From Bacteroidota bacterium (GTDB lineage Bacteria > Bacteroidota > Ignavibacteria > Tepidaquicellales > Tepidaquicellaceae): a DNA stretch of 43,077 nt. Below, piece after piece: positions 18,438 through 27,314 of this stretch. The position numbers were made by a program, and so were the translations under genes. How positions within the stretch are numbered: position 1 is the stretch's first letter; each line of letters begins with the position of its first letter. The notes under the pieces are model-generated. The model saw nothing but the letters and a program-made list of their open reading frames with translations, did not search any database and was not told the DNA's origin. The stretch spans positions 1-43,077 of the forward strand of contig JAFDZR010000030.1 in the NCBI GenBank assembly GCA_018266875.1. The letters are read 5' to 3'.

Positions 18438-18821
18438 TTAAGCTGCTGCAGTTTTGACTTTCTTTGCTCCGTATTTTGATCTTGCCTTTTTACGGTTAGC
18501 TACGCCCGCTGTGTCCAATGCTCCTCTGATAATATGATATCTCACTCCGGGAAGGTCTTTTACTCTTCCGCCTCTTATGAGTACGATCGAGTGCTCCTGA
18601 AGATTGTGTCCCTCACCCGGAATATATGCTGTAACTTCTATTCCGTTTGTTAATCTGACTCTTGCAACTTTTCTCAGTGCAGAGTTTGGTTTCTTCGGCG
18701 TTGAAGTATAAACTCTCGTGCATACACCCCTCTTCTGCGGACATGAGTCCATAGCGGGAGCTTTGCTCTTGGAGATTATCTTCTTACGGCCTTTTCGTAT
18801 TAACTGATTTATTGTTGGCAA
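18438..18821 (-). CDS. rpsL: 30S ribosomal protein S12
   Basis: S12 lies at the decoding site. The 127-residue protein has the near-invariant [30 protein letters not shown] and [13 protein letters not shown] segments. The lysines whose change causes streptomycin resistance (in TPKKPNS and VKDLPG) are both wild type. The start is TTG: the in-frame upstream sequence contains TAA and no ATG, which is notable for so highly expressed a gene. It is the first gene of the str cluster and has a good sigma-70 promoter about 30 bp upstream. Confidence 0.97.
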   Translation of the reverse strand: MPTINQLIRKGRKKIISKSKAPAMDSCPQKRGVCTRVYTSTPKKPNSALRKVARVRLTNGIEVTAYIPGEGHNLQEHSIVLIRGGRVKDLPGVRYHIIRGALDTAGVANRKKARSKYGAKKVKTAAA

Positions 18822-18850
18822 TGTATTTATTACTTATTTTGGAAACATAC

Positions 18851-18879
18851 AAAATACAGATTTTATAGGTTTTAGTCAA
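18851..18879 (-). promoter_or_regulatory. Promoter of the rpsL (str) cluster
   Basis: On the minus strand TTGACT (-35, 18874-18879) and TATTTT (-10, 18851-18856) are separated by exactly 17 bp. The predicted start of transcription is near 18844, leaving a leader of about 20-25 nt before the TTG start of rpsL. The rest of the 190-bp gap upstream (to 19011) shows no gene. Confidence 0.7.
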
Positions 18880-19011
18880 TTGATTAAACAGTGCTGCTGA
18901 GAACTTTTTTCTTTGATAATATTATGCCTGATATCTCCGGCAAATATCAACGGTAAAAAAAGATTCCGCAGAAAATTATACAGGAATGATTATTCTCTGA
19001 GAAAAGATCCG

Positions 19012-20709
19012 TCAGTAATTCAGTCCGAATCTTATATATGCAAAGCTGTAGTCATTTTTGATTCCGCTGCTGAGGTTTTTGTCTGTATTGTATGTGTAAT
19101 TAAGATCAAAAACATAATTCCTCACCGGCTCATATGTAATGTTAAAAACTATATTATTTGTATTCACCCTTATACCGTCCAGGAAATATGCCTCATCCGA
19201 ATCCGTTCCGACTCTGAATGCCTGATAAACATCTCCTCCTACATTTCTTATCAAATTTCCTGCGGCGTCTGTAATGTTCAAACCCTTTCTGATTTTCTGA
19301 TACTCAAGTCTGAGCTTTATTCTTTCATTCAGATTATAGGTGATCTTGGTAAATATCTGATCAGCATTAGGACCGATCGGATGACCTATATTCGCTCCGA
19401 ATGCTGTATATGTATTTTTAAAATCAAAGTGAGAATAGACATAAGGTCTTATCTTCGTGTATTCAAATATCAGCGCAAGATTTTTTATTCCTGCCGGCTC
19501 ATACCAGAAAAATCCCAGCTGATATGCAGTCTTGTTTGTTGCTTTGTTAAGATCGGAAAGATTGGAAAGTATATTCTCATCCAGAAAGAATGTTCCCTGC
19601 AGCTCAAAGTCCTTCAGAAAATGAGTCTGAATATCAGTGAAGATAGTTCCGTTATCCCTGTCCTGAAGAGACATTTCCACGAATTTATAAAAGATGAACG
19701 GGTTCAGATAACCGAGTTCTATTCCTCTTGACGAAATTACTGTTTCGCCGATCCCAACATCAAACAGATCATCGAATGAAAGTTTTAATCTGTTTGCAGT
19801 AAAATATTTTGTATATCTCTCTTCCCTTCTTGGAGAATATTCTCCGACCGTAGAAGCGAAAATCGAGGAGTAATTTATTATGCCGTAATTGAAATTGAAT
19901 TTCAGGAAGTCCATGTCAGGCGCGTTCCCTGAAAGCGCTAGTCTGCTGCTGTATGCCACACCGTATTTCAGCTTTTCCCTACCGATCTGCGCGGATATAT
20001 TCATACCTTCAGAAGGACTTAAGGCATATTTCAGATATCCCTCGGAAAAATCATAATTCACAACATTCTCAATATTCTCCTGATACTTGAATGTGGATTT
20101 TATCGGCGGAAATGTTTTCTCTATAAGCACAGAATCTCCTGAGGCAGCACCTTTGATAACGGCAAAATTATATCCTAGATGATCAAACAGCGAACCCCTT
20201 ATCCTGAATCCCCCGTCAATGATCTTTGCATTCGATCTGCTGTCAGGATTTATTCCGTTTGAATAATAAATATGTCCCACTCCGTCTATAAATATATTAT
20301 TGTTGTTTTTCTCATAAGCAAATAGATATTTCTGCTTATCGGAAAAGAAATCCCTGAATCCGTTCGAGACATTCATGTTGCTTTTTATAAGTGACATAGT
20401 TGTCTTTTTGGAAATGTAATCAGGATTGAACTCAACAAGAAATCTGTTCAGAAGTTTTTTTTCAACAGCGCTCAGCTCATTATTCTTAAGACTGATCTCA
20501 TTCAGATAATCGCTTACCTGATAACGCGAAAGATTGGGATCATCATCATTGAAGCTGTTTATAATTCTTTTGACTCTCATTTCCTTCAGATAATCATAAA
20601 CCGGATTGGTTAAAGGTACATTCTCGATCTGCGTGTAGGCATAATCAGCTGAAAACAAACAAATAAAAGTAAGAGAAAAAAATACAAGGAAAATTGAAGA
20701 ATGTTTCAT
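19012..20709 (-). CDS. Outer-membrane beta-barrel protein, capsule-assembly Wzi-like
   Basis: The roughly 565-residue protein has a signal peptide (MKHSSIFLVFFSLTFICLFS, cleaved near AYTQ). A periplasmic N-terminal module follows (NPVYDYLKEM, then two short helices to about residue 90), and then a long series of amphipathic strands ending in an aromatic Tyr (FGLNY), as in outer-membrane barrels. The fold and the ELGYLNPFIFYKF, PYVYSHFDF and GHPIGPNADQ segments match the Wzi-like capsule-assembly family of the FCB group. I chose ATG 20709 over the upstream TTG 20730 because it gives a clean signal peptide. It is a paralogue of the protein at 24663-26351. Confidence 0.72.
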   Translation of the reverse strand: MKHSSIFLVFFSLTFICLFSADYAYTQIENVPLTNPVYDYLKEMRVKRIINSFNDDDPNLSRYQVSDYLNEISLKNNELSAVEKKLLNRFLVEFNPDYISKKTTMSLIKSNMNVSNGFRDFFSDKQKYLFAYEKNNNNIFIDGVGHIYYSNGINPDSRSNAKIIDGGFRIRGSLFDHLGYNFAVIKGAASGDSVLIEKTFPPIKSTFKYQENIENVVNYDFSEGYLKYALSPSEGMNISAQIGREKLKYGVAYSSRLALSGNAPDMDFLKFNFNYGIINYSSIFASTVGEYSPRREERYTKYFTANRLKLSFDDLFDVGIGETVISSRGIELGYLNPFIFYKFVEMSLQDRDNGTIFTDIQTHFLKDFELQGTFFLDENILSNLSDLNKATNKTAYQLGFFWYEPAGIKNLALIFEYTKIRPYVYSHFDFKNTYTAFGANIGHPIGPNADQIFTKITYNLNERIKLRLEYQKIRKGLNITDAAGNLIRNVGGDVYQAFRVGTDSDEAYFLDGIRVNTNNIVFNITYEPVRNYVFDLNYTYNTDKNLSSGIKNDYSFAYIRFGLNY

Positions 20710-20763
20710 TAAGTTTATAGGTTTTTTCAATATAACAATTAGTAAACTGATAATTAATTTAAA

Positions 20764-20778
20764 AAACCTGACAGGTTT
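20764..20778. promoter_or_regulatory. Palindrome aaacct-gac-aggttt just before the radical SAM start
   Basis: A perfect 6-bp inverted repeat with loop gac ends 9 nt before the TTG start at 20788 and lies in the divergent region between the Wzi-like gene and the radical SAM gene. It could be an operator, an RNA hairpin affecting initiation, or a dispersed palindrome. Confidence 0.5.
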
Positions 20779-20787
20779 ATCCTGAAA

Positions 20788-21783
20788 TTGTATATACCAA
20801 AATACATATCATTATATCAATCCGGCGAACTCTCGCGAAGGGTTGAGCTTCTGACCTCGCTTCTCGCTGACTGCAGAATTTGCCCGAAGGACTGTTCAGT
20901 AAACCGTCTGGAAAACAGGATCGCCGCATGCTACTCGGGATATCTGCCTGTGGTCTCTTCTTACTGCGTTCACCACGGCGAAGAACCTATACTCGCAGGC
21001 GCTTCGGAATCAGGAAATGATAACGGAGTGGGAAATATTTTTTTCGGCAACTGTAATCTCAGATGCGTTTACTGTCAGAATTATGAGATCTCCCAGAATC
21101 ATAAAATTGAAATCAGGAATGAAGTATCAATTGAAAGACTTGCCGGGATGATGACCGAACTTCAAAGCAGAAAAGTAAATGCAATCGGTTTTGTTTCTCC
21201 TACTCACTTTGTCCCGCAGATTGTTTCAGCTCTTGAAATTGCAGTTAAGAACGGACTGAGAATTCCGCTTGTTTACAATACAAATTCTTATGATTCCGTT
21301 GAAGTGCTGAAGCTCCTCGATGGAATTATTGATATCTATCTCCCGGATCTGAAATACTCCGATGAAGAATACGGATACAGATATTCTAAAATAAAAAATT
21401 ATGTTCATCATTCAAGACTGGCACTTAAAGAAATGTACAGACAGACCGGCAGCGGTCTTGTTACAGAGAACGGACTTCTCAGAAGAGGACTGATAATCAG
21501 ACACCTCATACTTCCGAATGATTTAGCGGGAAGTGCAGATACTTTGAAATTTATATCAGAGCTTGACAGCAGAATCTGCCTGTCAGTCATGTCCCAGTAT
21601 TATCCGGTTCACAAAGCCCTGACAACAGATCTGTTGTCAAGAAACATAAGGGAAAGGGAATATGAAAAAGTAATTGAACTGCTCGGTAAGTATGGTCTTG
21701 TAAACGGTTTTCTTCAGGAGTTTGAATCCGAATCATATTACAGACCGGACTTTAAGGACAGAGCAGAACCATTCAGAAGATGA
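20788..21783 (+). CDS. Radical SAM protein of the PflX/COG1313 family
   Basis: The 331-residue protein is related to pyruvate-formate-lyase-activating enzymes. The radical SAM cluster motif is CNLRCVYC (Cys89, Cys93, Cys96), preceded by a Cys-rich N-terminal region (Cys29, Cys32, Cys36, Cys48) typical of COG1313. The SAM-domain barrel follows, with IIDIYLPDLKY and GLIIRHLILP. The true reaction of COG1313 proteins is not established, and no glycyl-radical enzyme is nearby. Translation must start at TTG, as the first Met in frame is beyond residue 140. Confidence 0.85.
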   Translation: MYIPKYISLYQSGELSRRVELLTSLLADCRICPKDCSVNRLENRIAACYSGYLPVVSSYCVHHGEEPILAGASESGNDNGVGNIFFGNCNLRCVYCQNYEISQNHKIEIRNEVSIERLAGMMTELQSRKVNAIGFVSPTHFVPQIVSALEIAVKNGLRIPLVYNTNSYDSVEVLKLLDGIIDIYLPDLKYSDEEYGYRYSKIKNYVHHSRLALKEMYRQTGSGLVTENGLLRRGLIIRHLILPNDLAGSADTLKFISELDSRICLSVMSQYYPVHKALTTDLLSRNIREREYEKVIELLGKYGLVNGFLQEFESESYYRPDFKDRAEPFRR

Positions 21784-21812
21784 ATATTCAGAAAATGAAA
21801 ATGCAAAAGTTG

Positions 21813-22421
21813 TTAATGAAATTTTACACCGCCGTTGGTAAGTTCGACAATTCTTGATTTAATTTTTTCCGCTTCGGAAATTTTTATTTCAAGATTCAGT
21901 ACACAGGTTTCAGCGGATTCGTTTTTTATCAGATCAATTTTTTCCGATTCAATCAGATTCATGACTGCATTTATAAATCCATAATCAAATTCTATTTTCA
22001 CTTTCTCCATGATGAATTTTCTGACCGCTTCGGCATTCTTCAGACATTCCTCGCCTGCGGAGAAAAATGCCCTTCTTAATCCGCCTACCCCGAGTTTTGT
22101 TCCGCCGAAATATCTGGCCGTTATGAGTATGAGATTTGTGAGTCCGTACTTGTCAATTACTTCCAGCAGTGGTTTCCCGCCGCTTCCGGAAGGTTCGCCG
22201 TCATCGGAATATCTGAAATTGTTTTCATCGGTCCCGGTCCTGTATGCAAACGGGAAATGAGATGCGTCATAGTATTTTTTCCTGAAAGCATCAGCAGTCT
22301 CCGATATTTCTTTAGTGTCATTTATATTTAAAACCGGAAATGCCGATGCAATGAATTTTGATCTGTTTACTTTAATTTCTGCAGTGCACTCTGAAGTTAT
22401 TGTCAGAAAAGAATCTTTCAA
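21813..22421 (-). CDS. yigZ: YigZ/IMPACT family protein
   Basis: The 202-residue protein has the IMPACT N-terminal domain signatures YSDDGEPSGSGGKP (71-84) and ARYFGGTKLGVGGL (102-115), followed by the small C-terminal ferredoxin-like domain. Eukaryotic IMPACT modulates GCN2 signalling; the bacterial role is poorly defined, and ribosome-linked or nucleic-acid binding functions have been suggested. The start must be TTG, because no in-frame ATG exists near the conserved N-terminus. It is the last gene of the minus-strand run from the second Wzi-like gene and converges with the radical SAM gene. Confidence 0.9.
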   Translation of the reverse strand: MKDSFLTITSECTAEIKVNRSKFIASAFPVLNINDTKEISETADAFRKKYYDASHFPFAYRTGTDENNFRYSDDGEPSGSGGKPLLEVIDKYGLTNLILITARYFGGTKLGVGGLRRAFFSAGEECLKNAEAVRKFIMEKVKIEFDYGFINAVMNLIESEKIDLIKNESAETCVLNLEIKISEAEKIKSRIVELTNGGVKFH

Positions 22422-22472
22422 ATTTTTATTTAAAATAATTTCCGGGAATATATTTTTTCTTCAATAATTTTT

Positions 22473-23132
22473 TCAGATTATCTGCCAGCCTTCCTCGCCG
22501 ATGAGAGGCACGAATTTAAAATTCTCAAACTCCTTTGCTTTATAAACAGCCTCGTTTTTTTCCTCATTCATGGATTTTTTGATAAGCATGAGTTTCTGAA
22601 CTGTTTCATCCCCGACAGGAATTACCATCCTTCCGCCTGTCTTCAGCTGCGTCAATAAATGTCTCGGCAGACGCGGGCTTCCGGCGGTCACAATTATTTT
22701 ATCGAATGGCGAATTCTCCTCCCAGCCCATTGTGCCGTCATCATTCTTCAGCCGCACACTGTATCCGGATTGTCTTAATTTTTCAAGCGATGAAAGATAG
22801 AGATCCTTTATCCTTTCCACTGAATAAACCTCGGCTCCCATTTGCGCCAGAACTGCAGACTGATATCCGGATCCGGTTCCGATCTCAAGCACCTTATCGC
22901 CGGGTTTTACTTCGAGAAGTTCTGTCATGAAAGCGACTGTATACGGCTGTGATATTGTCTGATTTGAATTTAAGGGAAGTGCAATGTTATCATAAGAATA
23001 TTTTCTGAATTCTTCCTTTACAAAATTTTCTCTTTTGACTTTTGAGATCGCATCAAGCACATTGATGTCTTTTATGCCGAGCTTCCGGAGATTCTCCGTA
23101 AGTTCCTTTCTGTGTAATGTAAAAAGATCCAA
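22473..23132 (-). CDS. pcm: Protein-L-isoaspartate O-methyltransferase
   Basis: This repair enzyme methylates isoaspartyl residues formed in ageing proteins. The 219-residue protein shows the PCMT order: ALPLNSNQTISQPYTVAFM (substrate-side segment), VLEIGTGSGYQSAVLA (SAM motif I), VYSVERI and KIIVTAGSPRLP. Length is normal. It starts at TTG, with no usable ATG near the N-terminus. It begins 9 bp after the cdaA stop, so the two are very likely cotranscribed. Confidence 0.93.
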   Translation of the reverse strand: MDLFTLHRKELTENLRKLGIKDINVLDAISKVKRENFVKEEFRKYSYDNIALPLNSNQTISQPYTVAFMTELLEVKPGDKVLEIGTGSGYQSAVLAQMGAEVYSVERIKDLYLSSLEKLRQSGYSVRLKNDDGTMGWEENSPFDKIIVTAGSPRLPRHLLTQLKTGGRMVIPVGDETVQKLMLIKKSMNEEKNEAVYKAKEFENFKFVPLIGEEGWQII

Positions 23133-23141
23133 AATTATTTT

Positions 23142-23984
23142 TTAACTTTTCTTTTCTTCGGACTCTTCTATCTCTTTCTCACCTTCTTCAAAAATATCCT
23201 TTACTTTTTCCGCTACGGATTCCTTTCCCATAGCTTTGTTAAGTCTGAGTTTTAGTTTTTCCTTGTCATCGTAATACTCCAGCTTGCTGTCTTCAGCTAC
23301 TGAAATGACTCTTCTCTCTTCCGAGACAATAATTGCAACTGCATCCGAGACTTCCGTAATGCCGAGTCCCGCTCTGTGTCTTGTCCCCAGACTTTTATTT
23401 CTTATTCTTTCATGCTCAGATAAAGGCAGCAGACATCGCGCAGCTTCTATCTTTCCGTTTTTCAGGATAACCGCTCCGTCATGAAGCGGGGATTTAGGAG
23501 TGAATATTGATACCAGCAGTTCCTTGTTAATTTTCGCCTGAACGGATTCGCCTGTCTCCATCACGCTCTTCAGTCCGGAGCTTCTTTCAATTACGATAAG
23601 CGCTCCCCATCCTCTCTGCTTAAGTTCAAAGCATGAATCGGCGATTTCATCCGCATTCTCATCAACATTTACTTTAGTGAATATCCTTGCAACTTTTGTC
23701 TTCCCGATCAGCTGCAGCAGTCTTCTAATCTCCGGCTGGAAAAGCACAATAAGAGCGATCACCCAGATATTCGTAATGCTGCCCAGCAGCCATCCGAGCG
23801 CCTGCATATTCAGAAGCTGCGCAATGAATGAAAATCCGAAAATCAGCACCAGAGCGATGAAGATCTGGGATGCAATTGTCCCCTTCATCACAGTATAAAG
23901 TTTATAGAACAGATAAGTGACAAGCAGTATGTCAATTATGTCTATAACCTTGACCGTAAAAAATCCTATCTTGAATAATTCCAT
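23142..23984 (-). CDS. cdaA: Diadenylate cyclase CdaA (c-di-AMP synthase)
   Basis: CdaA makes the second messenger c-di-AMP from two ATP. The 280-residue protein has three membrane helices in the first 83 residues and a short coiled linker. The DAC domain carries both catalytic motifs, DGA at 169-171 (LHDGAV) and RHR at 202-204 (GTRHRAGLG). An acidic, Glu/Lys-rich tail closes the protein. The usual CdaA partners (cdaR, glmM) are not adjacent; it is instead 4 bp from a methyltransferase and 9 bp from pcm. The name dacA is used for the same family. Confidence 0.95.
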   Translation of the reverse strand: MELFKIGFFTVKVIDIIDILLVTYLFYKLYTVMKGTIASQIFIALVLIFGFSFIAQLLNMQALGWLLGSITNIWVIALIVLFQPEIRRLLQLIGKTKVARIFTKVNVDENADEIADSCFELKQRGWGALIVIERSSGLKSVMETGESVQAKINKELLVSIFTPKSPLHDGAVILKNGKIEAARCLLPLSEHERIRNKSLGTRHRAGLGITEVSDAVAIIVSEERRVISVAEDSKLEYYDDKEKLKLRLNKAMGKESVAEKVKDIFEEGEKEIEESEEKKS

Positions 23985-23988
23985 TTAC

Positions 23989-24663
23989 CTAATTATAAAC
24001 AATAAATGATTTTGTAAAAAGGAAATACTTTTCACTGTAAATTTCCGCACCGCTGAAAAACTCCTTCAGTTCGCTTTTCTTCAGAAGTCTGATCGACTTC
24101 GCAAGCTCCTCTGCTTCTGAAATATTTTCTTTTTTTTCAAACCATCCCAGATTATGTTTCATTAACAATCCCGCTCTGCTTTTCAGCGGCAGGAACTGAA
24201 AGAAAGGAAACATGAAATGCGGTTCCACCGGGAAATAATAATTCGGCGTCTGTATGAAATAATGCCTGCCAATTCTCTGAATTTCCTCTGCCAGCTTTTT
24301 CTGTTCTTCTTTTTTCCCAAGATGCTCTATGAGACTGTTCGAATGGACAAGATCAAATTCCTTATCACCGTATGCTGAAAGATCCCTGACGTCTTTATTT
24401 ATGAATTCTATGTTGCTGTATTTTTCCACGTCCTGAAATTCAGTATTAACAAGCAGTATCCGCAGGTCATCCAAATTCACAAGGTTGAGATTTTTCCAGA
24501 AATAACCGCTGCCTCCGAGATCAAGAATTCTTACCGGTCTTTCAAATTTACTTATGAATTCAAGGAATATTTCTTTCCTTTTATTCCTGAGCCTGTAGGA
24601 TATTGAGTTTATATTATTCTGATCCGCATTCTTTAAAAAATATTCTCTGAAAATTCCGGACAT
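23989..24663 (-). CDS. Class I SAM-dependent methyltransferase
   Basis: The 224-residue protein has SAM motif I VRILDLGGSGYFW (44-56), an acidic strand end at VNKD-like INKDVRDL, and FDLVHSNSLIEHLG, the Methyltransf_11-type post-II motif. YFIQTPNYYFPVEPH resembles methyltransferases found in polysaccharide and envelope clusters, but the substrate cannot be told. Its ATG overlaps the stop of the upstream Wzi-like gene (TAATG), which supports a link to envelope or surface polysaccharide work. Confidence 0.82.
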   Translation of the reverse strand: MSGIFREYFLKNADQNNINSISYRLRNKRKEIFLEFISKFERPVRILDLGGSGYFWKNLNLVNLDDLRILLVNTEFQDVEKYSNIEFINKDVRDLSAYGDKEFDLVHSNSLIEHLGKKEEQKKLAEEIQRIGRHYFIQTPNYYFPVEPHFMFPFFQFLPLKSRAGLLMKHNLGWFEKKENISEAEELAKSIRLLKKSELKEFFSGAEIYSEKYFLFTKSFIVYN

Positions 24664-26351
24664 TAAAATCCCATTCTTAGATTTGCGGAATAATAAAAAT
24701 CCGAGCTGCTGATGTTATCAGTGATGTTCTTTATAACCCTGTTCTCTAATTTTCCTTCAATTATGAACTGCTTCACCGGCTCCCAGAAAACAGATGCGTT
24801 AAAAATACTTCGGTTAATCCGGATCCCGTCAAGAAATCCGTTTGTCCGCAGATAAGCATCACCAAGTCCGAAATTGATATCGCCTCCGAAATTGGCTTTA
24901 AGATTTCCGGCGCTGTCTAATATTATTCCTTCTCCCGATCTCTGAAATCTGTATTTTAAATTTATCCCGATCCTGTTTGTGAATCTGTAATTTACGCTGA
25001 CTGCGATCTCATCAGAATTAGGAGGGAGAGAATGACCGAGCGGAACACCCTTGTTTGTATATGTACTTTTGTTTGACCTGTGAGAATAGACAAACGGATC
25101 AAGGTGAGTAAACTCAACAATAAGGTCTGCATTATATTCCGAAGCCCAGAAAGCTCCGAACTGCCATCCGAATTTATTTTCATTCAGCGAATCCTTTTTC
25201 CCGAGTGTTCCGAAAGTAAGATCATCAATCAGCAGCGATGACTGGAATGAAAAATTCCTGAACGGCTGAAGCTCGATCTCAATGCCAAGCAGAGTATTAT
25301 TTTTTGCAGTCTGATCATTTCCGGAACCAAGGTCTGCGGAAGTCAGAAAACTGACCGGATTGAGATAAGTGAAACTGAACGGCTGCTGGCTGATGATAAC
25401 CGATTCCCATAAGTCAAGTCTGAATGCATCCGAAAAATTTATGTTCAGCGAATGTGTTGCAATGTTCTTTGATGATAATGGCTTTCCTGTCATAACGGGA
25501 TATACTTCCGCCGAATCCCCCTGTATGCTTCCGTAAGCAAATGAGTAACTTACCGCTTTGTAATTAAGATCTATTTTCCCGAAATCAAACGGATATGAAT
25601 TTTCCGATAAAAATAATTTGTCAATATAACCTGTTCCGTTTGTGAACTTAGTTCTCCCGAACATCAGTGAAAGCCAGCTGCTCTCAGTCTGATATCTCAG
25701 ATATCCTTCAAACGAATTGAAATTATTTCCGTCCTTAGAGAAGTTATAATTTCCCTTCAGCGAATTATCAGTGCCGGAAGCAAAATCAATATCCTTTCTG
25801 TCTCCGGAAATTACCGCGCCTCTTTTCAGATTCAATAAATATCCGACAGAGTTATAAAGTGTTCCCCTGAGATCAATTCCAAACCCGCCGAGCAGTATTG
25901 AATTTTTCCCGAGAGAATCGCCGTCCGAGCCACGCTGTGAAAACGAAGCATCAAATCCTGAAAAAAATGTTGTCCCCGAATCCGCATAATACCAGAGATA
26001 TTTTTCTTTTACGTTGTTAAAAATATTTTCAAAACCGTTTTTTCCGAAAAGCCTGTTCTGCCTTTTCAGCGTTCCGTAAATATAATATTCGAATTCCGTT
26101 TCAAAGTCATTCAGCATATCCCTGTCTGTGGAATTTAATTTACTTTTATTTTCTATGACTTTTTTCAGATATGAAGCTACAGCGCTTCCTGAAAGCGGAA
26201 CTGCGGATGAATTATATCCGTCAATGAAATTCATAACCTCCATCCGTTTAAGGAAATCATATACGGGATTTGAAACCTCAACCAGTTCAGCCTGCGGAAA
26301 AGCCGCGCTTCCTGTGAGAGTTAAAATAAAAATGAATAGAAATTTTTTCAA
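24663..26351 (-). CDS. Outer-membrane beta-barrel protein, capsule-assembly Wzi-like (second copy)
   Basis: The 562-residue protein has a signal peptide (KKFLFIFILTLTGSAAFPQA) and an N-terminal module (VSNPVYDFLKRMEV, then a helix pair) that matches the protein at 19012-20709. A long barrel ends in Phe (ANLRMGF). Shared segments include FTYLNPVSF, PFVYSHRS, GHSLPPNSDE and LDSAGNL...GGDINF. Translation starts at TTG, because an in-frame TGA stands two codons upstream. It is the first gene of the run with the methyltransferase, cdaA, pcm and yigZ. The family is known for surface polysaccharide attachment; the ligand here is unknown. Confidence 0.72.
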   Translation of the reverse strand: MKKFLFIFILTLTGSAAFPQAELVEVSNPVYDFLKRMEVMNFIDGYNSSAVPLSGSAVASYLKKVIENKSKLNSTDRDMLNDFETEFEYYIYGTLKRQNRLFGKNGFENIFNNVKEKYLWYYADSGTTFFSGFDASFSQRGSDGDSLGKNSILLGGFGIDLRGTLYNSVGYLLNLKRGAVISGDRKDIDFASGTDNSLKGNYNFSKDGNNFNSFEGYLRYQTESSWLSLMFGRTKFTNGTGYIDKLFLSENSYPFDFGKIDLNYKAVSYSFAYGSIQGDSAEVYPVMTGKPLSSKNIATHSLNINFSDAFRLDLWESVIISQQPFSFTYLNPVSFLTSADLGSGNDQTAKNNTLLGIEIELQPFRNFSFQSSLLIDDLTFGTLGKKDSLNENKFGWQFGAFWASEYNADLIVEFTHLDPFVYSHRSNKSTYTNKGVPLGHSLPPNSDEIAVSVNYRFTNRIGINLKYRFQRSGEGIILDSAGNLKANFGGDINFGLGDAYLRTNGFLDGIRINRSIFNASVFWEPVKQFIIEGKLENRVIKNITDNISSSDFYYSANLRMGF

Positions 26352-26365
26352 TGATCAGATTATTG

Positions 26366-26385
26366 TTTAAATTAATTAATTTAAA
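26366..26385. promoter_or_regulatory. 20-bp perfect AT palindrome in a divergent promoter region
   Basis: The sequence tttaaattaattaatttaaa is a perfect 20-bp palindrome, 15 bp upstream of the Wzi-like start and about 140 bp upstream of scpA, which diverges. It is a candidate operator, although an all-AT palindrome is easier to get by chance in AT-rich DNA. The rest of the 174-bp gap shows no gene. Confidence 0.4.
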
Positions 26386-26525
26386 TCAGTATTTAAATAT
26401 AGAACATGCAATCGGCGGACGCTGCATATGCTTTCTTCCGGGCATTTAAATGAAAAAAAGTAACTCAATATCTTTATTTAATATCAGCGCTCAAATGAGT
26501 ATATTTACTGCATTATTAATATCAC

Positions 26526-27314
26526 ATGAGCGATTCAAACAATTCCGCTGGTCAGATCTTTGACAGATCACACGAATACAGGACAAAGCTTTCGCAGTTC
26601 GAAGGTCCTCTCGATATTCTTCTGCATTTTGTGAGAGTAGATGATCTTGATATTTATAACATTCCGATTTCAAATATCACCAGGGACTTTCTTGATTACA
26701 TTAATTTCATGCAGGATCTTGATATCGAACTTGCCGGAGAATTTCTTGTGATGGCGTCTGAACTAATGAAGATCAAGGCGCGGATGATGATTCCGCAAAT
26801 AGATGAAGAAGGCAATGTGATCGAAGAGGATCCGAGACTCACTCTGGTAAGGAAACTTCTGGAATACAAGAGGTTCAAGGATGTATCTGAAATGATGTCT
26901 GAACTTGAAGACGACCAGAAGAAAAAAAGCTTCAGAAAGAATTTTGATAATGACTGCAGGGAATATGAAAGTAATACAGAGATAGATCACAGTCTGAAAA
27001 ATGTTACCATATTCAATCTTATCAAGGCGTATAAAAGAGTGGTCAGCAGCATCAGAAAGGAATTCGTTCACCCGATAGAACTTCTGGACATCACACCTGA
27101 AAATCAAAAGGAATTTATCATGAACGAGATTGATACAAAAGGAGAAATATTATTTGACGATCTCATTAAAGCTTCTGATGTTAAGCTTCAGATAATATGT
27201 TTATTCCTTGCAATACTTCAGCTTGCTCTGGACGGTGTCCTTGTGATAAGAATAATTGACAACGACATGTCAAGATTTACATTAAGCAAAAGAATTTACA
27301 CAGAGAATGCCTGA
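26526..27314 (+). CDS. scpA: Segregation and condensation protein A (kleisin)
   Basis: ScpA bridges the Smc ATPase heads in the chromosome condensation complex. The 262-residue protein opens with the family pattern FEGPLDILLHFVR and continues with LAGEFLVMASELMKIKARMMIP. A charged middle helix and the C-terminal winged-helix region (VTF-type FLAILQLALDG) complete the kleisin layout. Its TGA overlaps the scpB ATG by one base (TGATG), the typical arrangement for these partners. Confidence 0.93.
   Translation: MSDSNNSAGQIFDRSHEYRTKLSQFEGPLDILLHFVRVDDLDIYNIPISNITRDFLDYINFMQDLDIELAGEFLVMASELMKIKARMMIPQIDEEGNVIEEDPRLTLVRKLLEYKRFKDVSEMMSELEDDQKKKSFRKNFDNDCREYESNTEIDHSLKNVTIFNLIKAYKRVVSSIRKEFVHPIELLDITPENQKEFIMNEIDTKGEILFDDLIKASDVKLQIICLFLAILQLALDGVLVIRIIDNDMSRFTLSKRIYTENA

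Noticed and set aside
18913..19731. 272-codon open frame on the plus strand
   Set aside because: It is antisense to the well-supported Wzi-like gene, and its product has no family features.
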